This document shows, in pieces, positions 53,601 to 62,189 of a stretch of 64,000 nucleotides of DNA. Position numbers and translations under genes: made by a program. The stretch's first letter is position 1. The number at the start of each line of letters is the position of its first letter. The DNA is taken from the NCBI GenBank assembly GCA_046328995.1, contig JAXLVN010000002.1, positions 186,001 to 250,000 of the forward strand, read 5' to 3'. The notes under the pieces are model-generated. The model was not told the origin of the DNA and did no database searches. It saw nothing but the letters and a program-made list of their open reading frames with translations. Source of the DNA: JADJXV01 sp046328995. GTDB taxonomy: Bacteria; Bacteroidota; Ignavibacteria; Kapaibacteriales; UBA961.

Positions 53601-53676
53601 TAGAGAAGCCACATCCCGTCTGTTTCTTTGTGTGGTTTTGGATAGAAGCGGATAGAAAGGAGGAACAATTAATCAT
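50629..53676 (-). CDS. Adhesin-like chimera: YadA-type head repeats, S74 intramolecular chaperone, T9SS sorting domain
   Basis: Start set at ATG 53676, with AGGAG seven bases upstream; 1015 residues. A long N-region has its hydrophobic export segment at about 38-57 (LILGITAMIVTATMV). Repeats such as SVAIGRNAYA, NIAIGHNVVA and SLALGSVSLA at about 432-587 are YadA-head (Hep_Hag) repeats that trimerise as a beta-roll. Residues about 711-850 form a peptidase S74 chaperone domain, with SDMNLK giving the Ser712/Lys717 pair and HIGILAQDIQKVAP. A coiled coil (about 853-915) and a T9SS sorting domain (NTPNPFAKETII ... TGVYLYGI, 931-1015) follow. It is probably a trimeric surface fibre. Confidence 0.87.
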   Translation of the reverse strand: MINCSSFLSASIQNHTKKQTGCGFSTFFLTRACSRLILGITAMIVTATMVPYQAKAQATWVPTGIGHVCDTASGFVRYDGRVGIRTNPSVPLHIHSSYCATGTTKIYPAIERLQTESTYGTYNFGQSAIQFWSGGITTGQDWAVAAIKPISNAIPQKFNTGDTTSPDNWLGGLAFYCSALGQRPTGGEIEVMRIVDEKVGIRTQTPLGQLDVNVGTANYHLPKISFTSGATSADATPGPQIRLYSPYGDPYDTNNVDRTSSYSWYIQSIRQYNPMCFSGVYGRNDGTSITTTMGALHFRAGYNTAAQKLVEDSSHNSGDIYRDDIGKESTVARMSLLSNGNVGINNEVPMARFQVTNGAVLFDGDTASTPLKRVVTWINDTTNIITASEIGVGTRLMWIPDKAAFRAGKIDTTVEGSHPEYFHRWDDSNIGDYSVAIGRNAYAPFIDCIAIGENAIAGDTGAILGVHGNIAIGHNVVANGIDAIAMGYACKATRRYTGAFGYQCVADTDFAFAMGYGCISSGASSFAAMRNNKALGNNSLALGSVSLAAGMNSIAIGDSVTANASYTTSIGRKSLANEQGSLTIGEHLTSLHRYGFVIGRGRDDNHRLKSSYSNSLSIGFLSDSATLYVGPGDSTAGSRGKVGIGLTNPANRLDVKGGVAIGSSYAGSISVPTDGLVIEGKTVIGGTAANDSSILTITGNGMSLGGNWWTISDMNLKKDISNFTDGLATIKKINPIRYHFNGKLGIDSTNEHIGILAQDIQKVAPYTVKNTTFTSKKMIKPAEVIEHGHLDSTVHISVDLCGGQANEIISHTYNYVSEFEFIPEVIEEVKSDYLAYNPSALAYLSVNAIKELDASLTSTNILLKIIDSITQTIQQENKTLQTDNLSMSQRINVLEEENVVYKQRIKDLEEKVIQIQSTCCKNAELYDDVLLEQNTPNPFAKETIITYFVPERLSGRIELVIADAGGNSIFQSVAVQTNIPSQYTYSATDLKTGVYLYGISLNGQIIKSKKMMIIK

Positions 53677-53784
53677 GAAGAAACTCCTATGTATGATGAG
53701 AGAGCGGAAGAACAATTAGAATTCATATAAGTTTTATAGTTGACAGATTGATGCGGTAATTCCTGACATTGTTTTTTATAGTTG

Positions 53785-53817
53785 CAAACTTACTGTTAAA
53801 AGGAGTTACGATACAAG
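53785..53817 (-). promoter_or_regulatory. Possible promoter of the adhesin-like operon
   Basis: On the minus strand CTTG, then TAAGTTTG (53785-53792), an exact TAnnTTTG match, with a 21-base spacer. The leader to the ATG at 53676 would be about 105 bases. Elsewhere in 53677-54078 I see only a GT-rich stretch (53860-53890). Confidence 0.4.
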
Positions 53818-54078
53818 ATAATTCTTTGGTTGTTCTTAGAATTTATTCGGGGTTAGCTGGTGTGGTGTGGTGTGTGGTGTGGTTTGTGATGTAGCTCGCT
53901 GACAATTTATGCGGTTTGGGTATTATATTCCATTGCCGACCACATTCAATGTTCCACAAAAAATGGTAGAATTCCTAAATAAATACCGTCCCGTCAAATT
54001 CATATCGCCCGAAAGCGTAAAAATCACGATTTTTGCAGCCGTTATTTATGCTCATTCTCCAAACCCAATTCTTTGCTT

Positions 54079-55284
54079 ATGACTGCAATTGCTACGATTC
54101 AAACCCTTCTCTGTGAGTCCAATATTTCTGCCTGGCTGCTCTATGATTTCCGTGGGAGCAATTCCATCGCCTGGAGCGTGCTCGGTATTCCGCCCGAGAG
54201 CCATTGTACGCGTCGGTGGGCAGTGGTGATACCGGCAGTCGGCGAACCCATCAAACTCGTGCATGCCATTGAAAACTTTACCCTTGACTGCGTGCCCGCC
54301 CGGGAAATTATCTATTCCAATCGCAGCGGCTGGGTGCAAGAACTCACCAAAATTATACAGCAATTTCCTACCCTCGCACTCGAATATTCGCCCAATAATG
54401 ATATCCCCACGGTGAGTAAAGTCGATGCCGGAACGGTCGAATTACTCCGTTCGCTCGGCGCCAAGCTCCACTCCTCGGCAGATTTAATTCAAAAAATACA
54501 GGCCGTGTGGTCGGACGAACAAAAAAGTGAAAACCTGAGCACGACTGCTCCGCTGCTGCGAATAATTATGATGCAGGCATTTCAGTATGTGCGTGCGAAT
54601 ATCCTTGCAGAAAAGCCACTTACGGAATATCAGGTACAGCAGTTTATTCTGCAGCTATTCGACAAACACGAGCTCGACACCGATCATCCGCCGATTGTGG
54701 CGATTGGCAAAAACGCGGCGAGTCCGCATTATGGTCCGACCGAAGAGCAGCATTCGCCTATTAATCGTGGCGATGTACTCCTGATTGATATGTGGGCCAA
54801 AGGCAAGTCACCGATGTCGGTTTTCGCTGATATTACGTGGATGGGATATGTGGGTGAAGAGGTGCCGGAGCGGGCTGCCGAACTTTTCGCAGTGATTGCC
54901 GCCGGGCGTGATGCGGCGGTATCGCTTGTCCGCGAGCGATTCGCGCAAGGCATTCCTGTTTATGGGTTTGAAGTGGATGATGCATGCCGGAAGGTGATTG
55001 ATGCTGCCGGATACGGAGCGTATTTTATTCACCGAACGGGACATTCGATTACCCATGAAATTCATGGTGCGGGTGCGAATATGGATAATTTTGAGACCTG
55101 CGACCGCCGGCAGATTATTCCCAATACGTCATTTTCGGTGGAGCCGGGAATTTATATTACGGGTGAAATTGGGTTGCGTACGGAAATTGATGTGGTAATT
55201 GGCGCTGCGGGAGATGTGATCGTGCCGACCGAACCGATACAAACGAAAATCTTGCCACTGCTTGCAACAGAAGTTGATTTTTAG
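54079..55284 (+). CDS. M24-family metallopeptidase (Xaa-Pro aminopeptidase/dipeptidase-like)
   Basis: ATG at 54079 (a TTG two codons earlier is less likely). 401 residues. The N-terminal creatinase-like domain (1-150) is followed by the pita-bread catalytic domain with five metal ligands in order: Asp237 (LLIDMWA), Asp251 (FADITW), His322 (TGHSITHEIHG), Glu355 (VEPGIYI) and Glu369 (LRTEIDVV). Members cleave the bond before proline in peptides using two metal ions. No signal peptide, so cytoplasmic. The following OmpA-family gene begins 55 bases later on the same strand. Confidence 0.93.
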   Translation: MTAIATIQTLLCESNISAWLLYDFRGSNSIAWSVLGIPPESHCTRRWAVVIPAVGEPIKLVHAIENFTLDCVPAREIIYSNRSGWVQELTKIIQQFPTLALEYSPNNDIPTVSKVDAGTVELLRSLGAKLHSSADLIQKIQAVWSDEQKSENLSTTAPLLRIIMMQAFQYVRANILAEKPLTEYQVQQFILQLFDKHELDTDHPPIVAIGKNAASPHYGPTEEQHSPINRGDVLLIDMWAKGKSPMSVFADITWMGYVGEEVPERAAELFAVIAAGRDAAVSLVRERFAQGIPVYGFEVDDACRKVIDAAGYGAYFIHRTGHSITHEIHGAGANMDNFETCDRRQIIPNTSFSVEPGIYITGEIGLRTEIDVVIGAAGDVIVPTEPIQTKILPLLATEVDF

Positions 55285-55339
55285 GTTTAGTTTTTTTACT
55301 CAACTTCAATTTTACGTCACATTATACTCTGATATTTCT

Positions 55340-57430
55340 ATGCAATTTCTTCGATGCGTGGCCGTGGTGTTTTTACTTACGGCACTGACTGCTACTTCGC
55401 AACCTATTTACAAAAACACCTTTTACGGATTATTTGTTCACTTCGCCGGTAATTTCCATACCGGTTCATTCCACGAGATTCCCATCTATCCCGAGCCACC
55501 GAAAGTGCAGTATAACGGCGGCAGCGGCACCGGATTCAACTTCGGCGCCCTGATCGATTTTCCGCTTGCTGATCGGTTTCGGCTCAATATCCGCGCCGGC
55601 TTTGCCAATTATGGCGGCGATATAGCGACGGATGAGCCGACGACATTTATCAATGCCGGAGTGCCGACGAAAGGGGTATTTACGCATACGCTGACGTCGT
55701 CGCTGTCGTCGGTGGGTATTGAGCCGATGGCGAGCTATACGATATTTGGTACACTCCGGGCGCATGCGGGTTTCCGCGTGGGCACTGTCCTTTCAAGCAC
55801 GATAGCACGTCGGGTGGAGATCACGCAGCCGGGGCAGGATGTGTTCATACAGGGTGGGCGGGTATTAAGCAATCAGGCCGCGCCTATTCCTTCGGCGTCG
55901 AGTACGCAGCAGGCAGTGCTTTTTGGGGCAAGTTATACGATTGCGGCGACGTCCGAACTTTTTTTTCAACCTGAATTATTCTACTCGATTCCGATTAACC
56001 CTGTGACCGACAATTTGGACTGGCAGGTGAGTTCGCTCCGTGCCGGTGTAGCTATCATGCTTTCGCCGGCGCCGACGGAGCGGAGGATGATTTACGACAC
56101 GGTGATACTTCGCGATACGGTGATTCGGCAGATTGCTTCCGGGGCTCAGGAGACGATAACGCTTGCCGACAGCAAGGTTACCCGTGCCACGTATGGCTCG
56201 ATCAATCGAACGGAGATCAATGAGCGTTATGTGCGTGAGGTGCCGCGTCCGATGCCGAAGCTTACCTTTGAGTCATTCGGCGTGCTGCCAAATCGCGATG
56301 AAGTGCCGCTTGACTCGTTGATATTGGAAGAGACCGTGAGCAACCGGCTGACGCCGCTACTGAATTATGTGTTTTTTGATCAGAATTCCCCGGTTCTGCC
56401 TGCCCGCTACAAGCGCCTTACGGAGGAGGAGTTACAGAGATTTTCCGTGGACCGTCTCCATGCACTCGGCACGCTTGACCGGTATTATCATTTACTCAAT
56501 ATTATCGGTAAGCGTCTGACAGAGAAGCAGCAGGCGAAGCTGGTGATTACCGGATGTATCAGCGGCGAGCCGGCTGAGAAGGAGAATCCCACGCTGTCGA
56601 GAATGCGTGCCGATGCCGTGGAAAAATACTTCCTCGATACATGGCATATCGACCGCAAGCGTATCACGGTAACGGCGAGGAAGCTGCCGGCACGTCCGTC
56701 GAATGAGCAGCTCCCGGATGGATCGGAAGAGAATCGACGCGTCGAAATTACGTCGAATGATATGGATATTCTTGCACCGGTCTTTACGAGTGATACGGCG
56801 CTTACCTCACGCTATACATCGATTATTCTCCGCCCGAAAATCGAGGACAGGAGTCTGGTCAAAGAATACTCGACGCAATTATCGCAGAATGGCAATACTA
56901 TTGCCGAGGAGACCAGCGCCTCAAAGCTGCCGAAATCGATTGAAATTCCGGTCGAAGAGAGCAAAATCAACCGTAAAGATCCGGCACCGGTGGCAGTAGA
57001 ACTTCGTATCGAAAATACCAATGGCGAGACTGCCGAGGCCGAACAAAATGTGCCGATCAAGGTCGTGTCGATCGCCAAGAGTAATTCCGAGCGCCTCGGG
57101 ACCAAGATTATTGACCGGTATTCGCTCATTCTCTTTGAATTTGATAATGCTGATATTCACGCCGAGAATCAGAAAATCATTAATTTTATCAAAGCTCGGC
57201 TCTCCGGTGAGGCAAAAGTCTCCATTACCGGCACGACCGACCGAATGGGCGATGAGGCGCATAATCAGCAGTTGTCTTCCCGCAGGGCGACCTCCGCGTC
57301 ACAGGCGCTGAAAATACAAAAAGCTGAAGTCAAAGGTGCCGGCGAAGATACGCGCACCTATTCGAATGATCTGCCCGAAGGGCGCTTTTATAGTCGTACG
57401 GTGAATATTGTCGTAGAAAGGAATGAATGA
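55340..57430 (+). CDS. OmpA-family outer-membrane protein with two OmpA-like domains
   Basis: Start at ATG 55340, where a signal peptide begins (MQFLRCVAVVFLLTALTATSQ). 696 residues. An N-terminal beta-barrel (about 22-245) of OMP_b-brl type is followed by a linker. A first OmpA_C-like domain (about 330-475) has LVITGCISGEP, LSRMRADAVEKYFLD and ENRRVEI; a second at about 590-696 has FEFDNADIHAENQKIINFI, SITGTTDRMGDEAHNQQLSSRRA and SRTVNIVV. These domains bind peptidoglycan non-covalently. Two such domains in one chain are less usual. Its stop overlaps the next start by four bases (ATGA). Confidence 0.9.
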   Translation: MQFLRCVAVVFLLTALTATSQPIYKNTFYGLFVHFAGNFHTGSFHEIPIYPEPPKVQYNGGSGTGFNFGALIDFPLADRFRLNIRAGFANYGGDIATDEPTTFINAGVPTKGVFTHTLTSSLSSVGIEPMASYTIFGTLRAHAGFRVGTVLSSTIARRVEITQPGQDVFIQGGRVLSNQAAPIPSASSTQQAVLFGASYTIAATSELFFQPELFYSIPINPVTDNLDWQVSSLRAGVAIMLSPAPTERRMIYDTVILRDTVIRQIASGAQETITLADSKVTRATYGSINRTEINERYVREVPRPMPKLTFESFGVLPNRDEVPLDSLILEETVSNRLTPLLNYVFFDQNSPVLPARYKRLTEEELQRFSVDRLHALGTLDRYYHLLNIIGKRLTEKQQAKLVITGCISGEPAEKENPTLSRMRADAVEKYFLDTWHIDRKRITVTARKLPARPSNEQLPDGSEENRRVEITSNDMDILAPVFTSDTALTSRYTSIILRPKIEDRSLVKEYSTQLSQNGNTIAEETSASKLPKSIEIPVEESKINRKDPAPVAVELRIENTNGETAEAEQNVPIKVVSIAKSNSERLGTKIIDRYSLILFEFDNADIHAENQKIINFIKARLSGEAKVSITGTTDRMGDEAHNQQLSSRRATSASQALKIQKAEVKGAGEDTRTYSNDLPEGRFYSRTVNIVVERNE

Positions 57431-58518
57431 AGATAGTAGTGATTGCGCTCTCCGGAATAGGCGATGCCATTATGTTCTCCCCGGCGCTCCGGCTCCTGAA
57501 AGAACACTACCCGTCGGCTGAGATTGACCTGCTGACGATGTTTCGCGGGGCGGCCGAAATCTATGAACGTCTCCCTGATATTTCGAGCGTGTATTATTGG
57601 GATTTTCTGAAAAAAGGAAAATTCGAATCAATTATGTTTTTAAGGCAATTACGTCAAAAAAAATACGATATTTCGATCACCGTATTCCCGGCCAACCGCT
57701 GGCAGTACAATGTAATTGCATGGTGTATTGGAGCGCGTCGCCGCCTTGGTACCGACTATCTGAATCTCAATGCTCAATCCATGCCATGGCTACTCACCGA
57801 CCGTATTCCTGAACAGGATGAGCTCCATAATGTCGAGGAAAATTGCAAGCTCGTGGGGCTTCTCGGCGTGCAAATACCGCAGGAAATTCCTCCGCTTCAA
57901 ATGCAGGTGACCGAGGCCGACGACGCAGGAACGGCGGCATGGCTACAGGGGCAGAATATTCCGGCGGACAAGCCGATTATCGGTATTCATGCCGGCTCGG
58001 CGGTCTTTAAAAATCAAATCAACAAGCGCTGGGCAGGGGATAAATACGCTGAATTATCGATCCTTCTGCGCCAAACATACAATGCAACGATACTTCTTTT
58101 CGGCGGACCGGAAGAGCGGGAGCTCAATGAACAGATCGCCGCACATTCCGACGGCAGCGCCATTGTGGTCACGACGCCGTCGATTATGTCGAGCATCGCA
58201 CTCATGAAGCGATGCACACTGTTTGTGTCGAATGACTCGGGCCTGATGCACATCGCCGCCGCCCTGCCGCTGCCCTTGGTGTCGATATTCGGCTACACAT
58301 CACATATTCATACCCGCCCGTGGACACCGCGCTATGAAGTCGTACGCCATGAATTGCCGTGCAGTCCGTGCTTCTACTTTTCCCCCCGCCCGGCCGCCTG
58401 CCAATTCTCCGGCGCCGATGAATTCAAGTGTATCCGTAGGATCGATGTGCAGGAAGTCTATCAGGCATGCATGCGGCTTCTGCAGGCAGGGGAGCCACAC
58501 CCTGCTGGCCAATTCTAA
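57427..58518 (+). CDS. Glycosyltransferase family 9 (heptosyltransferase-like)
   Basis: 363 residues. MKIVVIALSGIGDAIMFSPALRLLKEHYP is the GT9 N-terminus, IGIHAGSAVFKNQINKRW the donor region, LLFGGPEEREL and FVSNDSGLMHIAAALPLPLVSIFG the conserved C-terminal motifs. GT9 enzymes transfer heptose or related sugars in LPS core synthesis at the inner face of the cytoplasmic membrane. It is translationally coupled to the preceding OmpA-family gene. Four Cys residues near the C-terminus (CSPCFYF, CQFSG, CIRRI) match the Cys-rich tail seen in a subset of GT9 proteins. The acceptor is unknown. Confidence 0.92.
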   Translation: MKIVVIALSGIGDAIMFSPALRLLKEHYPSAEIDLLTMFRGAAEIYERLPDISSVYYWDFLKKGKFESIMFLRQLRQKKYDISITVFPANRWQYNVIAWCIGARRRLGTDYLNLNAQSMPWLLTDRIPEQDELHNVEENCKLVGLLGVQIPQEIPPLQMQVTEADDAGTAAWLQGQNIPADKPIIGIHAGSAVFKNQINKRWAGDKYAELSILLRQTYNATILLFGGPEERELNEQIAAHSDGSAIVVTTPSIMSSIALMKRCTLFVSNDSGLMHIAAALPLPLVSIFGYTSHIHTRPWTPRYEVVRHELPCSPCFYFSPRPAACQFSGADEFKCIRRIDVQEVYQACMRLLQAGEPHPAGQF

Positions 58519-58750
58519 GACACGGCCTCCGACACCGAGGGGAGGTGGTACGATGTGGCAGCAGAGTGGGGATGCTGTGACTTCGCCAATAGTTATCGCA
58601 TACCATACTCAATTGCACACCCTCCCGTTACCTGTAAGCGGAGCATCGGCTATTTACATATTCCTGTGTGCATAGTTATCTTTTTTTTATGTAAATTAGC
58701 ACATCGTGTAGTGAATTCAGTCCATTTCTGTTCTATCCAAGGATACGCGT

Positions 58751-59896
58751 ATGAATTCTTTCGCCGCCGGTCAGAAATACAAACCGATCATCATGATTGT
58801 CGATGATATTCCCGAAAACTTACAGGTACTCGGAAGCAGCCTCGATATGGCAGGCTACGAGACTGCCTTTGCGACTAATGGCCACGATGCACTGGAGGCA
58901 ATCAGCGAAGTAATGCCGGATTTAATCCTGCTCGATGTCTCAATGCCGGATATTGACGGCTTTGAAGTATGCCGGCAGCTCAAAGCCACTCCCGCAACGG
59001 CAGAAATACCGATTATTTTTCTTACGGCTCATACTGATGTCGAGCATATTGTCCACGCTTTTTCGATTGGTGCCGGTGACTATATCGCCAAGCCGTTTCA
59101 GCAGGCCGAGCTCCTGGCACGGGTCAGCGTGCACCTCGAAGTATCGTTCTCCCGCCGCCGTCTTGCCGAACAAAACCATTTCCTCATGGAGCTCAATCGC
59201 GAGAAAAATGAGCTCCTCGAAATCGCTGCCCATGATTTGAAAAATCCACTTCAGGGCGTGATTTTTGCGGCAGCCAACGGACGACGATACAATAATCGTC
59301 AGGACATACAAGCCGTTGACAGTCAATTGATTATAATTGAAAAATCAGTAGGGAAAATGCTCGGAATTATCAAGACCCTCCTCGATGCCCGCGAGATCGA
59401 GTCCGGTTCGCTCGAATTCCATCGCGAGAAAATTCCGGTCCGTGAAATTACTGCTGAACTCAAAGAATCGTTCCTGCCGCTTTCCTATTCCAAATTTATC
59501 ACCCTCACGTTTACCGATGCACCGCATACATCTGCTGTCTATGCAGACCGTCTGCGAACGATTGAAGTACTCGATAATCTCCTCTCGAATGCTCTGAAAT
59601 TTTCTCCGCGAGACACAAATGTCTATGTCACGGTTACTCAAGTCACTCGTTTGAAGAGTGATTTTATTCGCTTCGAAGTGCGTGACGAAGGTCCAGGACT
59701 CACCGAAGAGGATCAGAAGTCGCTGTTTCAGCGTTTTGCCCGCCTGTCGGCACGGCCAACAGGCAATGAATCCTCGACCGGACTCGGGCTCTCGATCGCC
59801 AAAAAGCTCGTCGATATGATGGGCGGGAGAATTTACTGTGAGAGCCAGCCGGAGCAGGGAGCGGTATTTGTGGTGGAATTACCGGCGGCATACTAA
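58751..59896 (+). CDS. Hybrid response regulator-histidine kinase (REC-HisKA-HATPase)
   Basis: 381 residues, cytoplasmic. REC domain (about 10-130): DD at 18-19, phospho-acceptor Asp62 in ILLDVSMPD, Thr in FLTAHTD, Lys114 in YIAKPF. A short linker helix precedes HisKA with His161 in EIAAHDLKNPL, and an HATPase_c domain with N-box DNLLSNALKFSP, G1 DEGPGL and G2 GLGLSIAKKLVDMMGG. The receiver is N-terminal to the kinase, so the protein probably takes a phosphoryl group from another kinase or senses through a partner. No cognate response regulator is adjacent. 232 bases upstream show no clear promoter. Confidence 0.93.
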   Translation: MNSFAAGQKYKPIIMIVDDIPENLQVLGSSLDMAGYETAFATNGHDALEAISEVMPDLILLDVSMPDIDGFEVCRQLKATPATAEIPIIFLTAHTDVEHIVHAFSIGAGDYIAKPFQQAELLARVSVHLEVSFSRRRLAEQNHFLMELNREKNELLEIAAHDLKNPLQGVIFAAANGRRYNNRQDIQAVDSQLIIIEKSVGKMLGIIKTLLDAREIESGSLEFHREKIPVREITAELKESFLPLSYSKFITLTFTDAPHTSAVYADRLRTIEVLDNLLSNALKFSPRDTNVYVTVTQVTRLKSDFIRFEVRDEGPGLTEEDQKSLFQRFARLSARPTGNESSTGLGLSIAKKLVDMMGGRIYCESQPEQGAVFVVELPAAY

Positions 59897-59922
59897 GCAC
59901 TGACAGACGGAATAGAATGATT

Positions 59923-61164
59923 TTATTCGGCTTCCGGATGAGGAAGCGGGGAAGAAAGAGTGCCGAACTCCTCTTGCTTTTTCTGCCAGTCGCGTAAAAA
60001 CATCATGAGAATTGCCGTGGAAGGAACGGCGACGAGCAGCCCGAGAAAACCAAAAAAGTGACCGAAGACAAAGAGTGAACCCAGCAGAATAATCGGATGA
60101 AGTCCGACCCTATTGCCCAAAATACGGGGTTCGATGACATATGCATTAAAGAAATGCAGTCCATTCACCACAAGCACAATTGTCAGGATATTACCGCCTG
60201 CACCGGTAGGATTGACGAGCAGAACGGTGATGATGCCGATGATCATACTGGCAATCGAGCCAAACAGCGGAATCGGATTGAGGAAGCCGCATAACACGCC
60301 GAGGACGACCGGGTAGGGCACTCCGAAGAGAGAGAACATCACCGAGGCAAGCGTGCCAACCATAAATGCGGCAATCATCTGCCAGCCGATATACACCCGC
60401 AGAATATCACTCATCCGGAGTAAATTTGTATAAACTTTTTTATTTTTCCGTTCAATCGTGCGTTGCAGAAAGCTCTTGAATTTCGGGAAGTCTTTCACGA
60501 AATAGAATGTTAGAATCGGCGTAAGAATCACATTCAAAAGCTGGGAAGCGATCCCCGATAAGCTCGTCAGCACCGACAGCAGCGCGCCGAGCACGACTTT
60601 AAAGACCGATTCCAGCTTGGGCATAAATTCATTCTGAACAATTTCCTTCATCGTGCTCTGTGGGAGACCGAAGCTCTCTAAGAGTCTATAAAATTTACGA
60701 CTTTCGAGATACGATGTAGCAGACGTCACCATCGATGAAATTTGCTTAATTACATCATCAAGCTGCAAAAATGCGAGCGGAAATGCCAGAATCGACACCG
60801 TGCCCACGGCGCCTACCATGAAAATAATCAACAGTAAAGCGGCGATCCAGCGTTTGATTTTCTTGCGCTCAAGCCACGAGACGACCGGGTCAATCAAAAA
60901 TGCAATCAAGAGGGAAATGCCAAACGGCAGAAGCGTAATCCCGAGGTCCTGCAACATCCACATCGAGATAAGTATCATTGAAAGCAAGAGCATGCGACGT
61001 ACGATGTAGGACTGCGTCCGGAAGGGAAACAGCAAAAAAACGGAAATTCCTCCCAAAATCATAGGATTCACCATACCGGTAAGGTGCAGAAATACCGAGA
61101 GGATAAGGGTGCTGATGGCGATGACGGCCACAATTGCGATATTTTTTTTGGTAAAGGTTTCCAT
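59923..61164 (-). CDS. AI-2E family transporter (PerM/YhhT-type membrane protein)
   Basis: 413 residues with about eight hydrophobic segments. The pattern LLPFGISLLIAFLIDPVVSWLERKKIKRWIAALL, the central helical loop, ILTFYFVKDFPKFKSFL, and the C-terminal GFLNPIPLFGSIASMI plus EPRILGNRVGLHPIILLGSLFVFGHFFGFLGLLVAVPSTA match the AI-2E/PerM family. Some members export autoinducer 2, others act as Na+/H+ exchangers or permeases, so the substrate is open. It is convergent with the kinase gene (26 bases between stops) and 107 bases downstream of the bacilliredoxin gene. Confidence 0.92.
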   Translation of the reverse strand: METFTKKNIAIVAVIAISTLILSVFLHLTGMVNPMILGGISVFLLFPFRTQSYIVRRMLLLSMILISMWMLQDLGITLLPFGISLLIAFLIDPVVSWLERKKIKRWIAALLLIIFMVGAVGTVSILAFPLAFLQLDDVIKQISSMVTSATSYLESRKFYRLLESFGLPQSTMKEIVQNEFMPKLESVFKVVLGALLSVLTSLSGIASQLLNVILTPILTFYFVKDFPKFKSFLQRTIERKNKKVYTNLLRMSDILRVYIGWQMIAAFMVGTLASVMFSLFGVPYPVVLGVLCGFLNPIPLFGSIASMIIGIITVLLVNPTGAGGNILTIVLVVNGLHFFNAYVIEPRILGNRVGLHPIILLGSLFVFGHFFGFLGLLVAVPSTAILMMFLRDWQKKQEEFGTLSSPLPHPEAE

Positions 61165-61189
61165 AATGCCTGTATGCGTCGTAACGGGA

Positions 61190-61231
61190 ATAAAAAACGG
61201 CGTTCGGAATTATAATGAATTCCCGAACGCC
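61190..61231 (-). terminator. Terminator downstream of the bacilliredoxin gene
   Basis: GGCGTTCGG (61199-61207) pairs with CCGAACGCC (61223-61231), extended by AATT/GAATT; on the minus strand a T-run (from AAAAAA at 61192-61197) follows. Confidence 0.75.
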
Positions 61232-61271
61232 GCAATTTACACAAATAGCTGAAATTAGAAGCTGCTGTATT

Positions 61272-61700
61272 TTATGCAGCTTGAGGAGCGCACACTTGAT
61301 CGAAAGCTTTGGTCAGTGCCTGAGCAATCATTTCCGGACCTCGTCCCTCAATCGCATGGCGTGGCATAAATCCAATCAATTGACCATCATTCATGAGTGC
61401 AATCGACGGTGATGACGGCGGCTGGCCGGTAATATACTCGCGCATACGCTGCACGGCTTCGAGGTCCTGACCGGCAAAGACAGTCAGTAAATGATCGGGC
61501 TTTACGTCATGCTGCACAGCAAGTGCTACACCCGGGCGGGCGCCACCGGCTGCGCATCCGCAGACCGAATTCACCACGACAAGCGCAGTGCCGGGACGCT
61601 TCATCGCAGCATCGACGTCGGCAGGAGTGAGCAATTCTTCAAAGCCAATGGATGTCAGTTCTTCTTTCATGGGTTTTACTATCATCGGATCGTAAGGCAT
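61272..61700 (-). CDS. Bacilliredoxin (BrxA/BrxB, YphP/YqiW family)
   Basis: Start at ATG 61700, preceded by GGAGA. 142 residues. MPYDPMIVKPMKEELTSIGFEEL followed by VVVNSVCGCAAGGARPG gives the unusual CGC redox motif (Cys47, Cys49) of the family, and FAGQDLEAVQRMREYI plus PRHAIEGRGPEMIAQAL match its C-terminal half. Bacilliredoxins remove bacillithiol from S-bacillithiolated proteins; their presence fits an organism using bacillithiol or a similar low-molecular-weight thiol. Single gene with its own terminator. Confidence 0.95.
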   Translation of the reverse strand: MPYDPMIVKPMKEELTSIGFEELLTPADVDAAMKRPGTALVVVNSVCGCAAGGARPGVALAVQHDVKPDHLLTVFAGQDLEAVQRMREYITGQPPSSPSIALMNDGQLIGFMPRHAIEGRGPEMIAQALTKAFDQVCAPQAA

Positions 61701-62189
61701 GGGTATTTCTCCAATTAGTTCAATAAATATGTAATTTTTCACATGTTCCGGCGCACCTACGACGGACGCTTGCCAAAAAGATTTTTTAAGCGGCTGCTCA
61801 CACTACAGGCGAACGTAAAAATCTTTGCCGGCTTCTTCTCAGCGATACCAATGCGGGACTGGGAGGACAAAGCGAACTTCCTGTCTATGAGTCCGGCGCG
61901 AGGAATTGCAGATAGAGGAGATTATATATATATAGGGGTCATCGGTTAACATTCATTTGGCAGAAGCAATCAATCCTATGTATGTTGTAACTGATAATCA
62001 ATCATGTCGAGACGGGCTACCGGCTCAATAGGGCTACAGATATCTCAGACTGCGACAATGAATTGTTTCCCGCCAAAGACTGGAGTATTTTTCGCGCTGA
62101 GACCATGCAAGCCCGGGGGTGTTGTCAGGTTTGGGCATCGCTGCAGGTCTCATCACTAACCAAAATGTTATTTTCAATTCGAGCTCATT
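61701..62189. other. Intergenic region, no feature recognised
   Basis: Between the divergent bacilliredoxin and SBBP-repeat genes. Short open frames exist here, but they have no homology-like pattern, ribosome binding site or codon bias. A TATATATATA stretch lies at about 61923-61932. No clear promoter box was found. Confidence 0.5.
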
